From the NCBI GenBank assembly GCA_015478945.1, contig JABUQX010032376.1, positions 1-12,500 of the forward strand: a stretch of 12,500 nt of DNA, read 5' to 3'. A model generated the notes under the pieces. The model made no database searches. It worked only from the letters and a program-made list of their open reading frames with translations, and had not been told where the DNA came from. Positions 1 through 8,255 of this stretch are shown here, in pieces (positions within the stretch are counted from its first letter, which is position 1; the number at the start of each line of letters is the position of its first letter). This DNA is from Trachelipus rathkii. Lineage: Eukaryota > Arthropoda > Malacostraca > Isopoda > Trachelipodidae. Both the position numbers and the translations under genes were made by a program.

Positions 1-200
1 GAGATCCTCTATAGGCACAAAATCGAGAATGCCTCCAGTCAATGATTTCATATGAAAAATAATGCTTTCCGGAAGAAATAAATGATTTTAATGTAAAATT
101 AGCGTCTTTGTATAACATTTTAAACATTAATTTAATAGTAATAAATAGTAGTAAATTTGAATAATTTTCATTACATTAGTTTCTTTTATTTTTTTCTTAG
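1..200. other. AT-rich flank, possible intron, ending in a splice-acceptor-like tract
   Basis: There is no long open frame here. The last 20 bases are a pyrimidine-rich run (ttcttttatttttttcttag) ending in AG at 199-200. This is what a 3' splice site looks like, and it sits directly before a short GC-richer open segment at 201-253. Reading the tract as an intron is inference; transcript data are absent. Confidence 0.3.
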
Positions 201-253
201 AGGAGGACCCGAGCCTTCCTTTGTGCTTCCCCGTAAAGCCGGTAGCGCACTGA
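201..253 (+). CDS. Candidate terminal coding exon of an unknown host gene (partial)
   Basis: Directly after the acceptor-like AG at 199-200, the frame starting at 203 reads EDPSLPLCFPVKPVAH and stops at TGA 251-253. Most codons end in G or C (gag gac ccg agc ... gcg cac), in contrast to the surrounding AT-rich DNA, as expected of a coding segment. Exon phase would leave two bases (201-202) to complete a codon from an upstream exon outside the window. The segment is only 17 codons long, I recognise no family, and a chance open frame of this length is common. The (TA)n array begins immediately at the stop codon, so a 3' UTR would run into the repeat and then the retrotransposon. Supported only by the splice-site context and base composition. 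Confidence 0.25.
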
Positions 254-281
254 TATATATATATATATATTATATATATAT

Positions 282-321
<40 letters not shown>

Positions 322-333
322 CTATATATTTAG

Positions 334-366
<33 letters not shown>

Positions 367-593
367 TATTTAATATATATAATATAATATAATATAATAG
401 TATAGATATATATATATATACTATATATATAATATATATATATATAATGATATATATTATAATATATATATAATTTATATATATATTATATTATATCTAT
501 ATATATATATATATATATATAATATTATATATATATATTATATAATATATATATATATCATAATATAATATATATAAAATATATATATATATA
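253..593. repeat. Interrupted (TA)n microsatellite
   Basis: About 340 bp of almost pure A/T alternation with many single-base slips (for example tatatattatac and aatataatataat). It ends exactly where the 5' LTR begins at 594. TA sequence also follows the 3' LTR, so the retrotransposon probably landed inside a TA tract. Array length is likely unreliable in any assembly. Confidence 0.95.
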
Positions 594-643
594 TGTAGCT
601 ACCGAGCTACACTGTTGTAAAATTTTTTAAATTTATGTTCGTT

Positions 644-683
644 ACTTATCGCTAAAATTTCGCGCCAAAATTTTAGCCAATAA
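644..683. promoter_or_regulatory. U3 palindrome upstream of the TATA box (5' LTR copy)
   Basis: GCTAAAATTT at 651-660 pairs with AAATTTTAGC at 668-677 around a CGCGCC-containing loop. The imperfect arms extend outward. It lies about 15-20 nt upstream of the TATA box, so it is positioned like a protein-binding or promoter-proximal element. The 3' LTR copy (6099-6139) has longer arms. Confidence 0.6.
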
Positions 684-697
684 TCGAAGTGAAATAG

Positions 698-705
698 TAT
701 ATAAA
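698..705 (+). promoter_or_regulatory. TATA box of the 5' LTR
   Basis: TATATAAA followed by 'cccgttctgttgagg' lies about 105 nt into the LTR. Transcription would be expected to start about 30 nt downstream, near 728-740, making 594 to about 730 the U3 region. In the 3' LTR the matching site reads agtattaaaccc, two bases shorter. Confidence 0.6.
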
Positions 706-984
706 CCCGTTCTGTTGAGGTACTCGGCAATTATTAAGAATCAAAAGAAATAATTCTCACTGAGATACTCTCTAGACAGTCCTCCGGCATAGAGAGATAA
801 ATTTTCAAGGAAGAAGCTGCGGACTTAAATTTCGATCTAACAAATATTTCGCTAAACGAAGAGCCAGAGCAAGTTTGAAAAACGCACTGGAAAAGTCTGC
901 GACTTCAATTCGCCTACAAAGAGTATCTCAACAGAAGTGACTTTTATTACTTTTACTTGTGTTACAACTTTACTTTTTTCATTG

Positions 985-990
985 AATAAA
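985..990 (+). promoter_or_regulatory. Polyadenylation signal in the 5' LTR
   Basis: AATAAA in 'cattgaataaatcgtc' is conserved in the 3' LTR at 6441-6446, where it would direct cleavage of the genomic transcript. It would place the R/U5 boundary near 1005-1020, just before the hairpin block. Confidence 0.6.
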
Positions 991-1052
991 TCGTCTTCTA
1001 TTTTTGAGATTTATTTTAAATTTTCGCCCAGTACACCTTGAGTTACTTTAAT

Positions 1053-1230
1053 TTAAAAAGATAATTTGAAAAGGAGACTTTTTTGTTTCCTTATCTCCAT
1101 AAAAAGATACAGGTAATATTGAAACTTTTGTTTGCGCTTACTAAAAAGATAATTACCTCAGGACTTTGTGTGTCCTTTTTCATAAAAAGATAAGTGTGAA
1201 AACCTAGAGTTCATTTTACTAAAGAGAATA
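1053..1230 (+). repeat. Tandem stem-loop minisatellite within the LTR (U5)
   Basis: The motif AAAAAGATA starts at 1055, 1101, 1143 and 1184 (spacings 46, 42 and 41), with a weaker fifth start after 'cattttac' (taaagagaata). Between motifs lie small inverted repeats with different stem sequences: GGAGAC/GTTTCC, GAAAC/GTTTG and AGGAC/GTCCT, mostly with T-rich loops. The same block is at 6507-6675 in the 3' LTR, where one stem is a perfect GCAAAC-TTT-GTTTGC (6565-6579). Role unknown; it would lie in U5, the leader of the genomic RNA. Confidence 0.75.
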
Positions 1231-1363
1231 ATTCGCAGTGGCCTACTCCATTGCTAAGTAGTTGTGAAAACTACGAAACTTTTAAACCTCCTTCATATAC
1301 TTATATAGGGGGACTAAAGAAGAGACCACCTACAATCACTCCAAGTCCTTCCCTTAATATAAT

Positions 1364-1381
1364 TGGTGATCCCATGGAGTT
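1364..1381 (+). other. Primer binding site (minus-strand priming)
   Basis: TGGTGATCCCATGGAGTT starts 2 nt after the LTR end. TGG complements the CCA tail of a tRNA, as required to prime reverse transcription. From memory, TGGTGACCCC-type sites are common in invertebrate gypsy elements, so this may be a slightly altered version. I cannot assign the tRNA with certainty. Confidence 0.6.
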
Positions 1382-1551
1382 GTTCAATTAGAAAGAACAA
1401 GAAAGACACCCATGCATCGTTCACATCAACCCTCAACAATCTTTCCAACATAATGAATATCAATGTCGGACAACGAGGAATTGGGACACTGCTGCTTTGG
1501 CTCAGGTAAGGATTAATAGTTCCTTATTTTTAGAAGGCCGCCGTTTCTTCC
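1382..1551 (+). other. Retrotransposon leader / gag start, no clear frame
   Basis: Between the primer binding site and the first recognisable Gag residues there is no frame that stays open. The true gag start probably lies here, but no ATG can be defended because of frame disruption. Confidence 0.5.
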
Positions 1552-2336
1552 TGGTTTCACATTTTAGATGCCCTATTTTTCCTTGCTAGAATTACTTCGA
1601 AACAAACTCGTTTTTATCACACTCTTTCTAACCTTCCTGCAGAAGTTGTTCCTCGCATTTCTCCTTCTGAACTCGAGAGTAAAAATTATTCTTCCTTTAA
1701 GGAATCTATCATTTCCCTATTCGAACAGAGCAAAACAGAAATGTTTCAGGAGAGCTACTGTCCAAACAACCTTTTACTGGTAGACCATCTGCGTATCTTC
1801 GCGACATTTTAAATTTGGCTTCTAAATTAAATATCGGTGAAGATATCGTGCGCCTTCGTTTTCTTGACGCTCTTCCTATCTCTATTCGTCCTGTTGTTGC
1901 CGCCCAAACTTCTCTCTCATTGGAACAATTAGGCGCATTAGCCAACGATCTTTTACCATTTGTAAATCCTTCGTATCTCAAACTGCAGCGAGCTGTGCTT
2001 CTGTAGTTACAAATCCTGTTAACCAAGTTTTCATTAAGCCACTACTTCAATTACTTCTATTCCTTTTGCCTTAAACCGTTTGATAATGATCAGCAAACCT
2101 AAAGTTTGTCTGATCACACTTATATTTGGTACCAGCTAGATTGCAAGCTCTTGGTTGTCAACTGGCTCAACACAAACAAGGCTTACAATATATCTCCCGT
2201 TCTAGACCTTCTCACCTGCATCTTCTCGTGCCTCATCACCTGTTCATACTTCAAAAAACGAATAGAGCGAGATCCAATAAGCGCCATTTTGGACTCGTAT
2301 TGCAAAACTGCTGTTTCTATTTTTGAAAAACCATAG
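1552..2336 (+). pseudogene. gag: gag capsid region, frameshifted
   Basis: Gag would assemble the cytoplasmic particle that packages the element RNA. The first frame runs from 1552 (WFHILDALF...) to TAA 1810-1812. It shows the capsid signature of arthropod gypsy elements: W-F-x2-L-D/E-A near 1552, then TRFYHTLSNLPAEVV near 1612-1656, and S-F-K-E near 1695. A shift near 1750-1779 moves to a second frame (about 1779 to TAG 2006) containing AYLRDILNLASKLN and RLRFLDALP, again typical of the capsid C-terminal half. The basic tail (about 2106-2336) is badly broken; a W-Y then Cys pattern near 2127-2150 may be the remains of the usual C-x-Y-H-x-R-F-G segment. No CCHC zinc knuckle is visible. Assignment rests on motif recognition, with no database search. 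Confidence 0.8.
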
Positions 2337-2600
2337 ACATTTTAGTTGACACTGGCGCAAGTATAACAGCCCTTCCTATATCGATGGCACGTAATTTTCT
2401 CTTTCCCTACCGCAGTTTCAAATGTACTGCACGCAAATAATACTGCCTATTAACGTTCATGGTGAACTTATCATCTCATTTTTTACGTTATCCATCCCTT
2501 CGCCGTGATTTCCAATGGACTTTCTATGCTTGCAAGAACATAGCAACCCCCCTTCTCGGCATGGATTTCTTCCAGTCATTTTTAATTTAATTTTGGATTG
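2327..2600 (+). pseudogene. pol: pol aspartic protease, frameshifted
   Basis: This domain cuts the Gag-Pol polyprotein. The frame containing 2336-2440 reads DILVDTGASITALP, with the catalytic D-T-G at 2348-2356. The last codons before TAA 2438-2440 read FKCTARK. After further shifts, LLGMDFFQSF is found at 2552-2581, the C-terminal (I/L)LGxDF segment that closes retropepsin-like domains. A distance of about 200 nt between the two motifs fits a normal 70-80 residue core. The flap region between them is not in a single frame. The protease follows gag directly and precedes RT, as in all gypsy elements. Confidence 0.85.
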
Positions 2601-2820
2601 TGGTCATAAACTTTTATTTTGGATTCCACTAGAACCTACAGCTGCCTATTGCGAATTCTAAGATGGTTCTGTGCCATCTCCCATTTTTTAATACATTTCC
2701 TTCTCAATCTAGTCTGTTAACTCTAGCTTTTGAGGATTTCCATCCTCTAACGTCCCACTTATTAATCCAATTACTAAAATTCTGAGTTATAAATCATAAA
2801 TTTTTCACGTATAGAGACAA
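2601..2820 (+). pseudogene. pol: pol protease-RT linker, no intact frame
   Basis: Short open pieces in all three frames join the protease to the RT N-terminus. Nothing conserved is recognisable and no separate gene is supported. Confidence 0.5.
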
Positions 2821-3678
2821 GTGAGCTCCCCTGTTTATGCTAAATTTCGTCGTCTAACAGAGGATAAATTAGCAGTTGCAAAAAAACTGAGGTTTAATAT
2901 TCTCTTTACAAAGCTGGTATGTATTCCGTCCTCTAAATCCCCTGGTGTCACTTCTTCACCTTGTCCTAAGAAAGCTCCAGGGGCATGGCGTCCATGGTGG
3001 TGATTTTAGAACTTTAAATTCTGTAACAAAACCAGATCGTTATCCTCTCCATATATTAACAGTTTGTCTCATAAACTTCACGGTAACGCATGTATACAGT
3101 TAAAGTAGATCTTCCTCCGGCATATCAGTCAGATCCCTATTCCATCCAGACAGACATTGAAAGACTGCCATTACGACCCCCTTTTGGTCTTTTTGAATTT
3201 GTTTCTATGCCTTTTGGTCTTCGTAATGCTGGAGCTACTTTTCAACGCTATATTTGTTCAATATTTCGAGATATTCCTTTTGTTTTTGTGTATCTGGATG
3301 ACTTATTAATTTTCTCAGAGAATCAAGAGCATTTGCGTAATATTTAAAATTTTACATGATAACAATCTTCGTATTTCTGTTCCTAAGTGTTTATTTCTGC
3401 AATCATCTCTAAACTTTTTAGGTTATCACATTTCTTCCCATGGCCTTAGTACACCTGATTCTAAGAAGTCTGAAATTTCCGCCTATCCTATGCCAACTGA
3501 CTATTCTAGTTTTCGTCGTTTCCTTGGTATGGTGGGATATTATCGTCGTTTGATTCCTAATTTTGCTAATTTAGTTTTTCCGCTTTCGGAATTGGCCAAA
3601 CTTTGTCCTAACAAATCTAGTTCTCTTTCTTGGTCTCCGGAAGCCTCTAAAGCATTTCAGGAAATAAAACTGCCATAG
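2821..3678 (+). pseudogene. pol: pol reverse transcriptase, frameshifted but with catalytic motifs
   Basis: RNA-dependent DNA polymerase of the retrotransposon. The N-terminal segment PVYAKFRRLTEDKLAVAKK lies at 2830-2886, followed after a shift by SSKSP and APGAWRP pieces near 2926-2995 (the KKxGxWRxCxDxRxLN region). The core is open from 3090 to 3345. It has the first catalytic Asp in KVDLPPAY (Asp codon 3108-3110), PFGLFEF and MPFGLRNAGATFQRY, and the YLDD box at 3291-3302. A one-base shift after HLRNI at about 3345 leads into the connection segment (3349-3678), with NFLGYHISSHGL and FLGMVGYYRRLIPNFA. All three catalytic Asp positions are present. Substitutions relative to family consensus appear few; the damage is mostly frameshift. 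Confidence 0.95.
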
Positions 3679-4116
3679 CTAACGCAGCAGCTCTCCAATT
3701 CTCTCATCCAGATGTCACTCATCTCCAGCTGGTCACTGACGCTTCCCAAGTCGCCATCGGAGCTGCACTGCATCAGATGATTGATGGCGAACCAATACCC
3801 CAATTGATTTTTTACAGCAAAAAATTGACCACCCAAAAAAGAAAATATTCAGCTTTCTACAGAGAACTTTTAGCAGCATATTTTGATGTTCTTCATTTCA
3901 AACACTTTTTAGAAGGTAGAGATGTCGCCTTGTGCACCGATCATAATAAACCCCTTGTCTCCGCTTTTTATAGCAAAAATCCAGCAAAGAGCTATCGCCA
4001 GCAAAGACATCTTTCTATCATTTTGGAATACGTCTCTTCAGCCTTATATATTAACAGGATCAGATAATGTGGTAGCTGATGCTTTATCAAGCTCCATATC
4101 ATCTACTTCCATCGAT
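3669..4116 (+). pseudogene. pol: pol RNase H domain, mostly open
   Basis: Degrades the RNA strand of the RNA-DNA hybrid. One frame is open from about 3666 to 4067, beginning before the first ATG at 3777, as expected inside a polyprotein. The first catalytic Asp lies in TDAS (Asp codon 3738-3740), a Glu in FYRELLAAYF, and another Asp in CTDHNKPL, where an extra Asn is probably an indel artefact. After a shift near 4050 the frame continues as TGSDNVVADALS, the conserved end of the domain and start of the tether to integrase (usually ADALSR). It overlaps the end of the RT piece because the frame changes at about 3670. Length of about 140 residues fits the family. Confidence 0.93.
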
Positions 4117-4350
4117 CCAGTTGATTTTCCTGCTATTGCACGATCACAAGCCACTGATGAAGAATTACAAACTTACAAGCCAAGACTTCATGCTTTCCCA
4201 CTCTATGACAATCTTCAAATCTCCTCATTCCTCGTCCATTTCTCCTAACGCAAAATCTGTGAACAAGTTTTTTCAAGATCTTCCATCGGCATTCTCATCC
4301 AGGTGGTCAAAGCTTCTCTCGATCTAGTGAAGACGCGCTACTCTGGCCCA
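4117..4350 (+). pseudogene. pol: pol RNase H-integrase tether
   Basis: Continues from ADALS in one open frame to TAA at 4246-4248, with the piece DFPAIARSQATDEEL typical of this spacer, then becomes frame-shifted. A short amphipathic linker is normal here. Confidence 0.7.
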
Positions 4351-5493
4351 ATATTGATAAAGGAATCATTCGTATATGGATCAATCTTGGTCATCAATGT
4401 CAAAGTTTCCAAATGATTCAACGCCATACAAAGCAACCTGTTATTCCATAGAAATTTCTTCCCAGCGCTTTGAAACCGTACACATTGACATTGTTGGAGC
4501 CTTTACCTCAAACCACCGCTATTCCAAGAATCTTCAGCAACCGTTTTCGATACTTCCACTTGTATTGACTAGAAACACAAGATGGATGAAAGCCTTTCCT
4601 CTTCAAAACACCACTGCAAAATCTCTGTCTCTTACGCTTTCTTACAATGGGTCTCTAGATTCGGCGTGCCTTTATATGTCATCACGGATCTCGGACCTCA
4701 GTTTGAAAGTGATTTTTTCTCAGAACTATCTTCCTTAATTGGTTTCCATCGACTTAGAACGTCATCTTACCATGTCCAAGCAAATGGAAAAATCGAAAGA
4801 TTTCACCGATCTTTGAAAGCGGGCAATCAATCGCTAGAAAGACTGATTGGTTATTTTCCTTGCCCATCATCCTTTTTAGCCTTCGATGTATACCTAATGA
4901 TTCAGGTTACTCCCCTTTTCAAGCTGTAATAGGAAAAACACCTTTATTACCCGCGAATCTCTTTCCTTCAAATCCTTCTTCAAGACAAGAATTTGAAGTC
5001 TTTATGAAAAAAATTCATCGCTAGAATGAAAGAACTCGATTTCACACAATCTCCACCTTTGTATACGTCACGCAATGTTTCTTTCATCCCTGAAGCTTTA
5101 AAAACATGTACACATGTATACGTACGCGTCGATCGCATCAAGAAGATGTTAGCAGCTCCTTACACCGGACCTTTCCTTATGCTTCAACGGTTCGATCGAT
5201 GTTTCAAGTTACAGTACCCAACGGGAAGAACTGATATGGTTTCCATTGATCGATTGAAACCTGCATATATGCCTCCTGTAATAAACTCAGATGTTATAAA
5301 ACGAGATGCCCCTTCATCATCCGATGTTTTGATACAAGATTCTCCTTCAACACCATCCGATGTTCCCGCACAATCAGTGCCAACAGGAAGAAGAACCTCC
5401 TTTAACGAGAAACCCGAAGGCGTCCAAGTAACATTCTCCAACACAAACTCATGTGAAATATTTTTTAATATATATATATATATATATGTATAA
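4351..5493 (+). pseudogene. pol: pol integrase with GPF module, frameshifted
   Basis: Inserts the cDNA into the host genome. The remnant of the N-terminal zinc domain is W...CQ...QRHTKQP at 4377-4439. The core is split over two frames: VHIDIVGAF (first Asp 4487-4489) and NTRWMKAFPL, then VITDLGPQFES (second Asp 4687-4689) and NGKIERFHRSLK (Glu 4795-4797). The last two are 36 codons apart, giving the canonical D-35-E spacing. Further pieces are NDSGYSPFQAVIG to TAG 5022-5024 and then an open frame 5026-5493. The latter carries THVYVRVDRIKK, PYTGPF (GPF module, 5158-5175) and DMVSIDRLKPAYM, typical of gypsy integrase C-termini. The Ser/Pro/Asp-rich tail runs into a TA repeat (IYIYIYV), so the true end is unclear. 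Confidence 0.93.
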
Positions 5494-5500
5494 TATATAT

Positions 5501-5533
<33 letters not shown>

Positions 5534-5567
5534 CTTATATAATATTATATTATATATATATATAGGG
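5463..5567. repeat. (TA)n array inside the retrotransposon
   Basis: About 100 bp of interrupted TA immediately after the integrase tail. It lies inside the element, between pol and the 3' non-coding region, so it either expanded after insertion or is part of the element family. Confidence 0.9.
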
Positions 5568-6035
5568 GATATATATAATTGTATTATGTAACATTTTTGG
5601 TATTTAATCCATTAAATGTTTTGTATGTTTGTTTATATCCTAACGGATATAACAAATACTGATTATGTTGTAAATGCTACCTTTTATTTTCTATAAATAC
5701 TATAACATTATGTAGTTTTTTGTTTCAAATATTTGTATATATGTTAGGATCTTCGGATGTAACCAATTATGCTCGTATTTGAATATTTCCTTCAAATTTC
5801 ATGTATACTATTTACCTTCAAAGTTTATATGTCTACTTTATGTCTTCGACATAAATTAGATATGTTTTGCATTGAAAGTACTTTACTTTAATGTATTTTT
5901 AGTTCTTATTTGCCTCATTGAAATGTTTTATATGTTTGTGTGCATTGTTAAAATGCCCAAATATGTATATCAATTTTGAGTAACTGGCAAGGTTATATCT
6001 TGTATAATTATTAAAACATACTTTTTCACTCCGTT
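5568..6035 (+). other. Retrotransposon 3' non-coding region, no env
   Basis: About 470 bp of T-rich sequence between pol and the 3' LTR. Stops are frequent in all frames, and I see no signal peptide, membrane segment or envelope-like motif. Several near-repeats of 'atgtttgt' and 'tttatatg' occur but form no regular array. Confidence 0.6.
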
Positions 6036-6050
6036 TTTAGCGCGGATGTA
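6036..6050 (+). other. Probable plus-strand primer (polypurine-type) site
   Basis: 'ttagcgcggatgta' sits directly against the 3' LTR start (TGTAGTACTCC at 6051). It has the position of the plus-strand primer but is only partly purine, so it is either degenerate or affected by sequence error. Confidence 0.4.
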
Positions 6051-6098
6051 TGTAGTACTCCATTATAACTTTGTAAAAATTTTTTAATTTATGTTCGT

Positions 6099-6139
6099 AC
6101 TTATGCTAAGATTTTCGCGAGCAAAATTTTAGCATAAGT
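6099..6139. promoter_or_regulatory. U3 palindrome, long-arm copy (3' LTR)
   Basis: ACTTATGCTAAGATTTT (6099-6115) pairs with AAAATTTTAGCATAAGT (6123-6139) with a single mismatch over 17 bp and a 7-nt loop CGCGAGC. It is likely closer to the ancestral form than the 5' copy. Confidence 0.7.
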
Positions 6140-6440
6140 CGAAGTGAAATAGTATTAAACCCGTTCTGTTGAGTACTGGCAATTATTAAGGATCAAAAGA
6201 AAATAAAGTCTCACTGAAGATACTCTCTAGAAGTCTCCCGCAGAGAAGATAAATTTTCAAGGAAAGGCCTCGACTTTAAATTCGATCAACAAATATTTCG
6301 CTAAAACGAACGAGCCAGAGGCAAAGTTTGAAAAACGCACTGGAAAAAGGCTGCGACTTGCAATTCGCCTACAAGAGATCTCACAGAAGGGACTTTGTTA
6401 CAACTTTACAGACTTGTGTTACAACTTTACTTTTTCATTG

Positions 6441-6446
6441 AATAAA
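6441..6446 (+). promoter_or_regulatory. Polyadenylation signal in the 3' LTR
   Basis: AATAAA in 'cattgaataaatagtc', matching 985-990 of the 5' LTR. In this copy it would be the functional 3'-end signal of the element transcript. Confidence 0.6.
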
Positions 6447-6784
6447 TAGTCTTTCTATTTTTGAATTTATTTTCAAATTTTTAATGTAACCTTGAGTTAC
6501 TTTATTTAAAAAGATAATTGAAAGGAGACTTTTTGTTTCCTATTTCATAAAAAGATAAGGTATTGCAAACTTTGTTTGCGCTTACTAAAAAGATAATTAC
6601 CTCAGGACTTTGTGTCCTATTCATAAAAAGATAAGTGTGAACCTCTAGTTTCATTTTACTAAAGAGATCATTGCAGTGGCCTATCGTTGCTAACGTGTTG
6701 TGACACTACAAAAATTTTAAAACTCATCATATACTTATATAGGGAGACTAAAGAAGAGACCCCTACATCATCAAGTCCTTCCCT

Positions 6785-6871
6785 ATATATATATTATATT
6801 ATATATATATATATATTATATATATATATATATTCATATATATATAATATATATATCATATATAAATATAT
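6785..6871. repeat. (TA)n array abutting the 3' LTR
   Basis: Interrupted TA repeat beginning at the LTR end. Together with 253-593 it brackets the retrotransposon in TA sequence. Confidence 0.9.
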
Positions 6872-6938
6872 GATACCCAAAGATAAATAAAAACTAGGGA
6901 TTTTAAGTTTTTGCCTTGGTAATATTACCAGTTTCAGC

Positions 6939-7567
<629 letters not shown>

Positions 7568-7638
7568 ATAATATATATATAATATACGTATATATATGTG
7601 ATTTATATATATAATACAATATTTAATATATATATATA

Positions 7639-7686
<48 letters not shown>

Positions 7687-7757
7687 TAATATTATATATA
7701 TATATATATTATATCATATATATATATATATATAATATATATAATAGTAATATATAT
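7568..7757. repeat. Interrupted (TA)n microsatellite
   Basis: About 190 bp of TA with slips, between two stretches of unique sequence. Confidence 0.92.
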
Positions 7758-7834
7758 GTTAATAAAAAAATCTAATTATTATTTGGACTAAATAAACTCA
7801 TTTTAAATCTTTTGGGAAAATATATACAATGTAA

Positions 7835-7996
7835 TTCCAAAGAGAAAAAACTGTATGTGCTGTGGGGTATGCCAGTGTATTGGAAAATATTATCCTTGCC
7901 TATCCAGATGGACCCTCCTCAGATATTCGTTTCGATGACGCCATAAGAAAAACGATGGGAGGTAATCTAGCCAAAATGTGTAAACTATTATTATAA
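7835..7996 (+). CDS. Candidate host exon, function unknown (partial)
   Basis: An open frame runs from just after TAA 7832-7834 to TAA 7994-7996 and has no initiating ATG, as expected of an internal or terminal exon. It reads REKTVCAVGYASVLENIILA, then YPDGPSSDIRFDDAIRKT and MGGNLAKMCKLLL. The residue mix (no low complexity; charged and hydrophobic residues alternating) looks like real protein and differs from the translated repeats nearby. A possible splice donor GGAG|GTAATC falls at 7961/7962, which would end the exon before MGG. The upstream acceptor is weak (ccaaag at 7842, without a pyrimidine tract). I do not recognise the family. The (AAT)n array starts 33 bp after the stop. It could be an exon, a degenerate pseudogene or chance. 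Confidence 0.35.
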   Translation, partial: FQREKTVCAVGYASVLENIILAYPDGPSSDIRFDDAIRKTMGGNLAKMCKLLL

Positions 7997-8028
7997 AAAA
8001 TTATTCAAAATGTAACCAGAAATGGAAA

Positions 8029-8250
8029 ATAATAATAATAATAATAATATAATCAATAATAATAACAATGAATTAAAATAATAATAATAATAAAATAATA
8101 ATAATTAATAATAATAATAATATATAATAATAATAATAAGATAATATAATAATAATTGAATAATGAATAATAAATAATAATATAATAATAATACAATAAT
8201 AATAATAATAATAAAATACATAATAATAACAATAAATAAAATATTAATAA
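8029..8250. repeat. Interrupted (AAT)n microsatellite
   Basis: About 220 bp of AAT/ATA trinucleotide with scattered 1-2 nt interruptions (ataatataat, aataaaataata). It is the only trinucleotide array in the window. Confidence 0.95.
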
Positions 8251-8255
8251 TTATT

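Larger units (their letters stand above)
594..1361 (+). repeat. 5' long terminal repeat
   Basis: Begins TGTAGCTACC directly after the TA array and matches 6051-6791 throughout. Shared blocks include the 'aacccgttctgttgag' segment, 'aaaaacgcactggaaaa', 'cattgaataaat' and 'aagtccttccct'. It contains a U3 palindrome (644-683), a TATA box (698-705), a polyadenylation signal (985-990) and a tandem hairpin block (about 1053-1230). The 3' boundary is set about 2 nt before the primer binding site; the terminal bases read ...taatata and lack a clean CA, so the end is uncertain by a few bases. Differences from the 3' copy are mostly single-base insertions and deletions. Confidence 0.95.
594..6791 (+). 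mobile_element. Ty3/gypsy-type LTR retrotransposon, nearly complete, frame-disrupted
   Basis: Two same-orientation long terminal repeats of about 768 and 741 bp flank about 4.7 kb of internal sequence. In order this holds a TGG-initiated primer binding site, gag capsid, aspartic protease, reverse transcriptase, RNase H and integrase with a GPF module. Placing integrase after RNase H defines the Ty3/gypsy order, as opposed to Ty1/copia. Amino-acid motifs suggest a gypsy clade common in invertebrates (Mag-like is my guess). No envelope gene is visible between pol and the 3' LTR. Catalytic residues survive, but the frame is shifted at least ten times. Target-site duplication cannot be read because both flanks are TA repeats. 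Confidence 0.95.
6051..6791 (+). repeat. 3' long terminal repeat
   Basis: Second LTR copy, in the same orientation as 594-1361 and colinear over its full length. It begins TGTAGTACTCC and ends within 'aagtccttccctatata', where it merges into a TA array. It contains the longer U3 palindrome (6099-6139), AATAAA (6441-6446) and the hairpin block (6507-6675, AAAAAGATA at 6508, 6549, 6587 and 6625). It is about 27 bp shorter than the 5' copy because of many 1-2 nt differences, plus one short local duplication near 6395-6430 ('ttacaactttac' appears twice). Confidence 0.95.

Noticed and set aside
1568..1783. 71-codon + strand frame starting at an ATG
   Set aside because: It overlaps the Gag frame at 1552-1812, which matches capsid motifs. 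The ATG frame gives leucine-rich nonsense.
1709..2026. 105-codon open frame on the - strand
   Set aside because: It is antisense to the recognisable gag capsid frames and has no family features, so I treat it as a shadow.
5184..5444. 86-codon - strand frame
   Set aside because: Antisense to the integrase GPF region; a shadow.
5568..6035. Envelope gene between pol and the 3' LTR
   Set aside because: Only about 470 bp, stops in all frames, and no signal peptide, furin-type site or membrane segment seen.
8029..8250. CRISPR-like or spaced direct repeats in the AAT region
   Set aside because: It is a simple trinucleotide array with slips, without unique spacers, in a eukaryotic setting.
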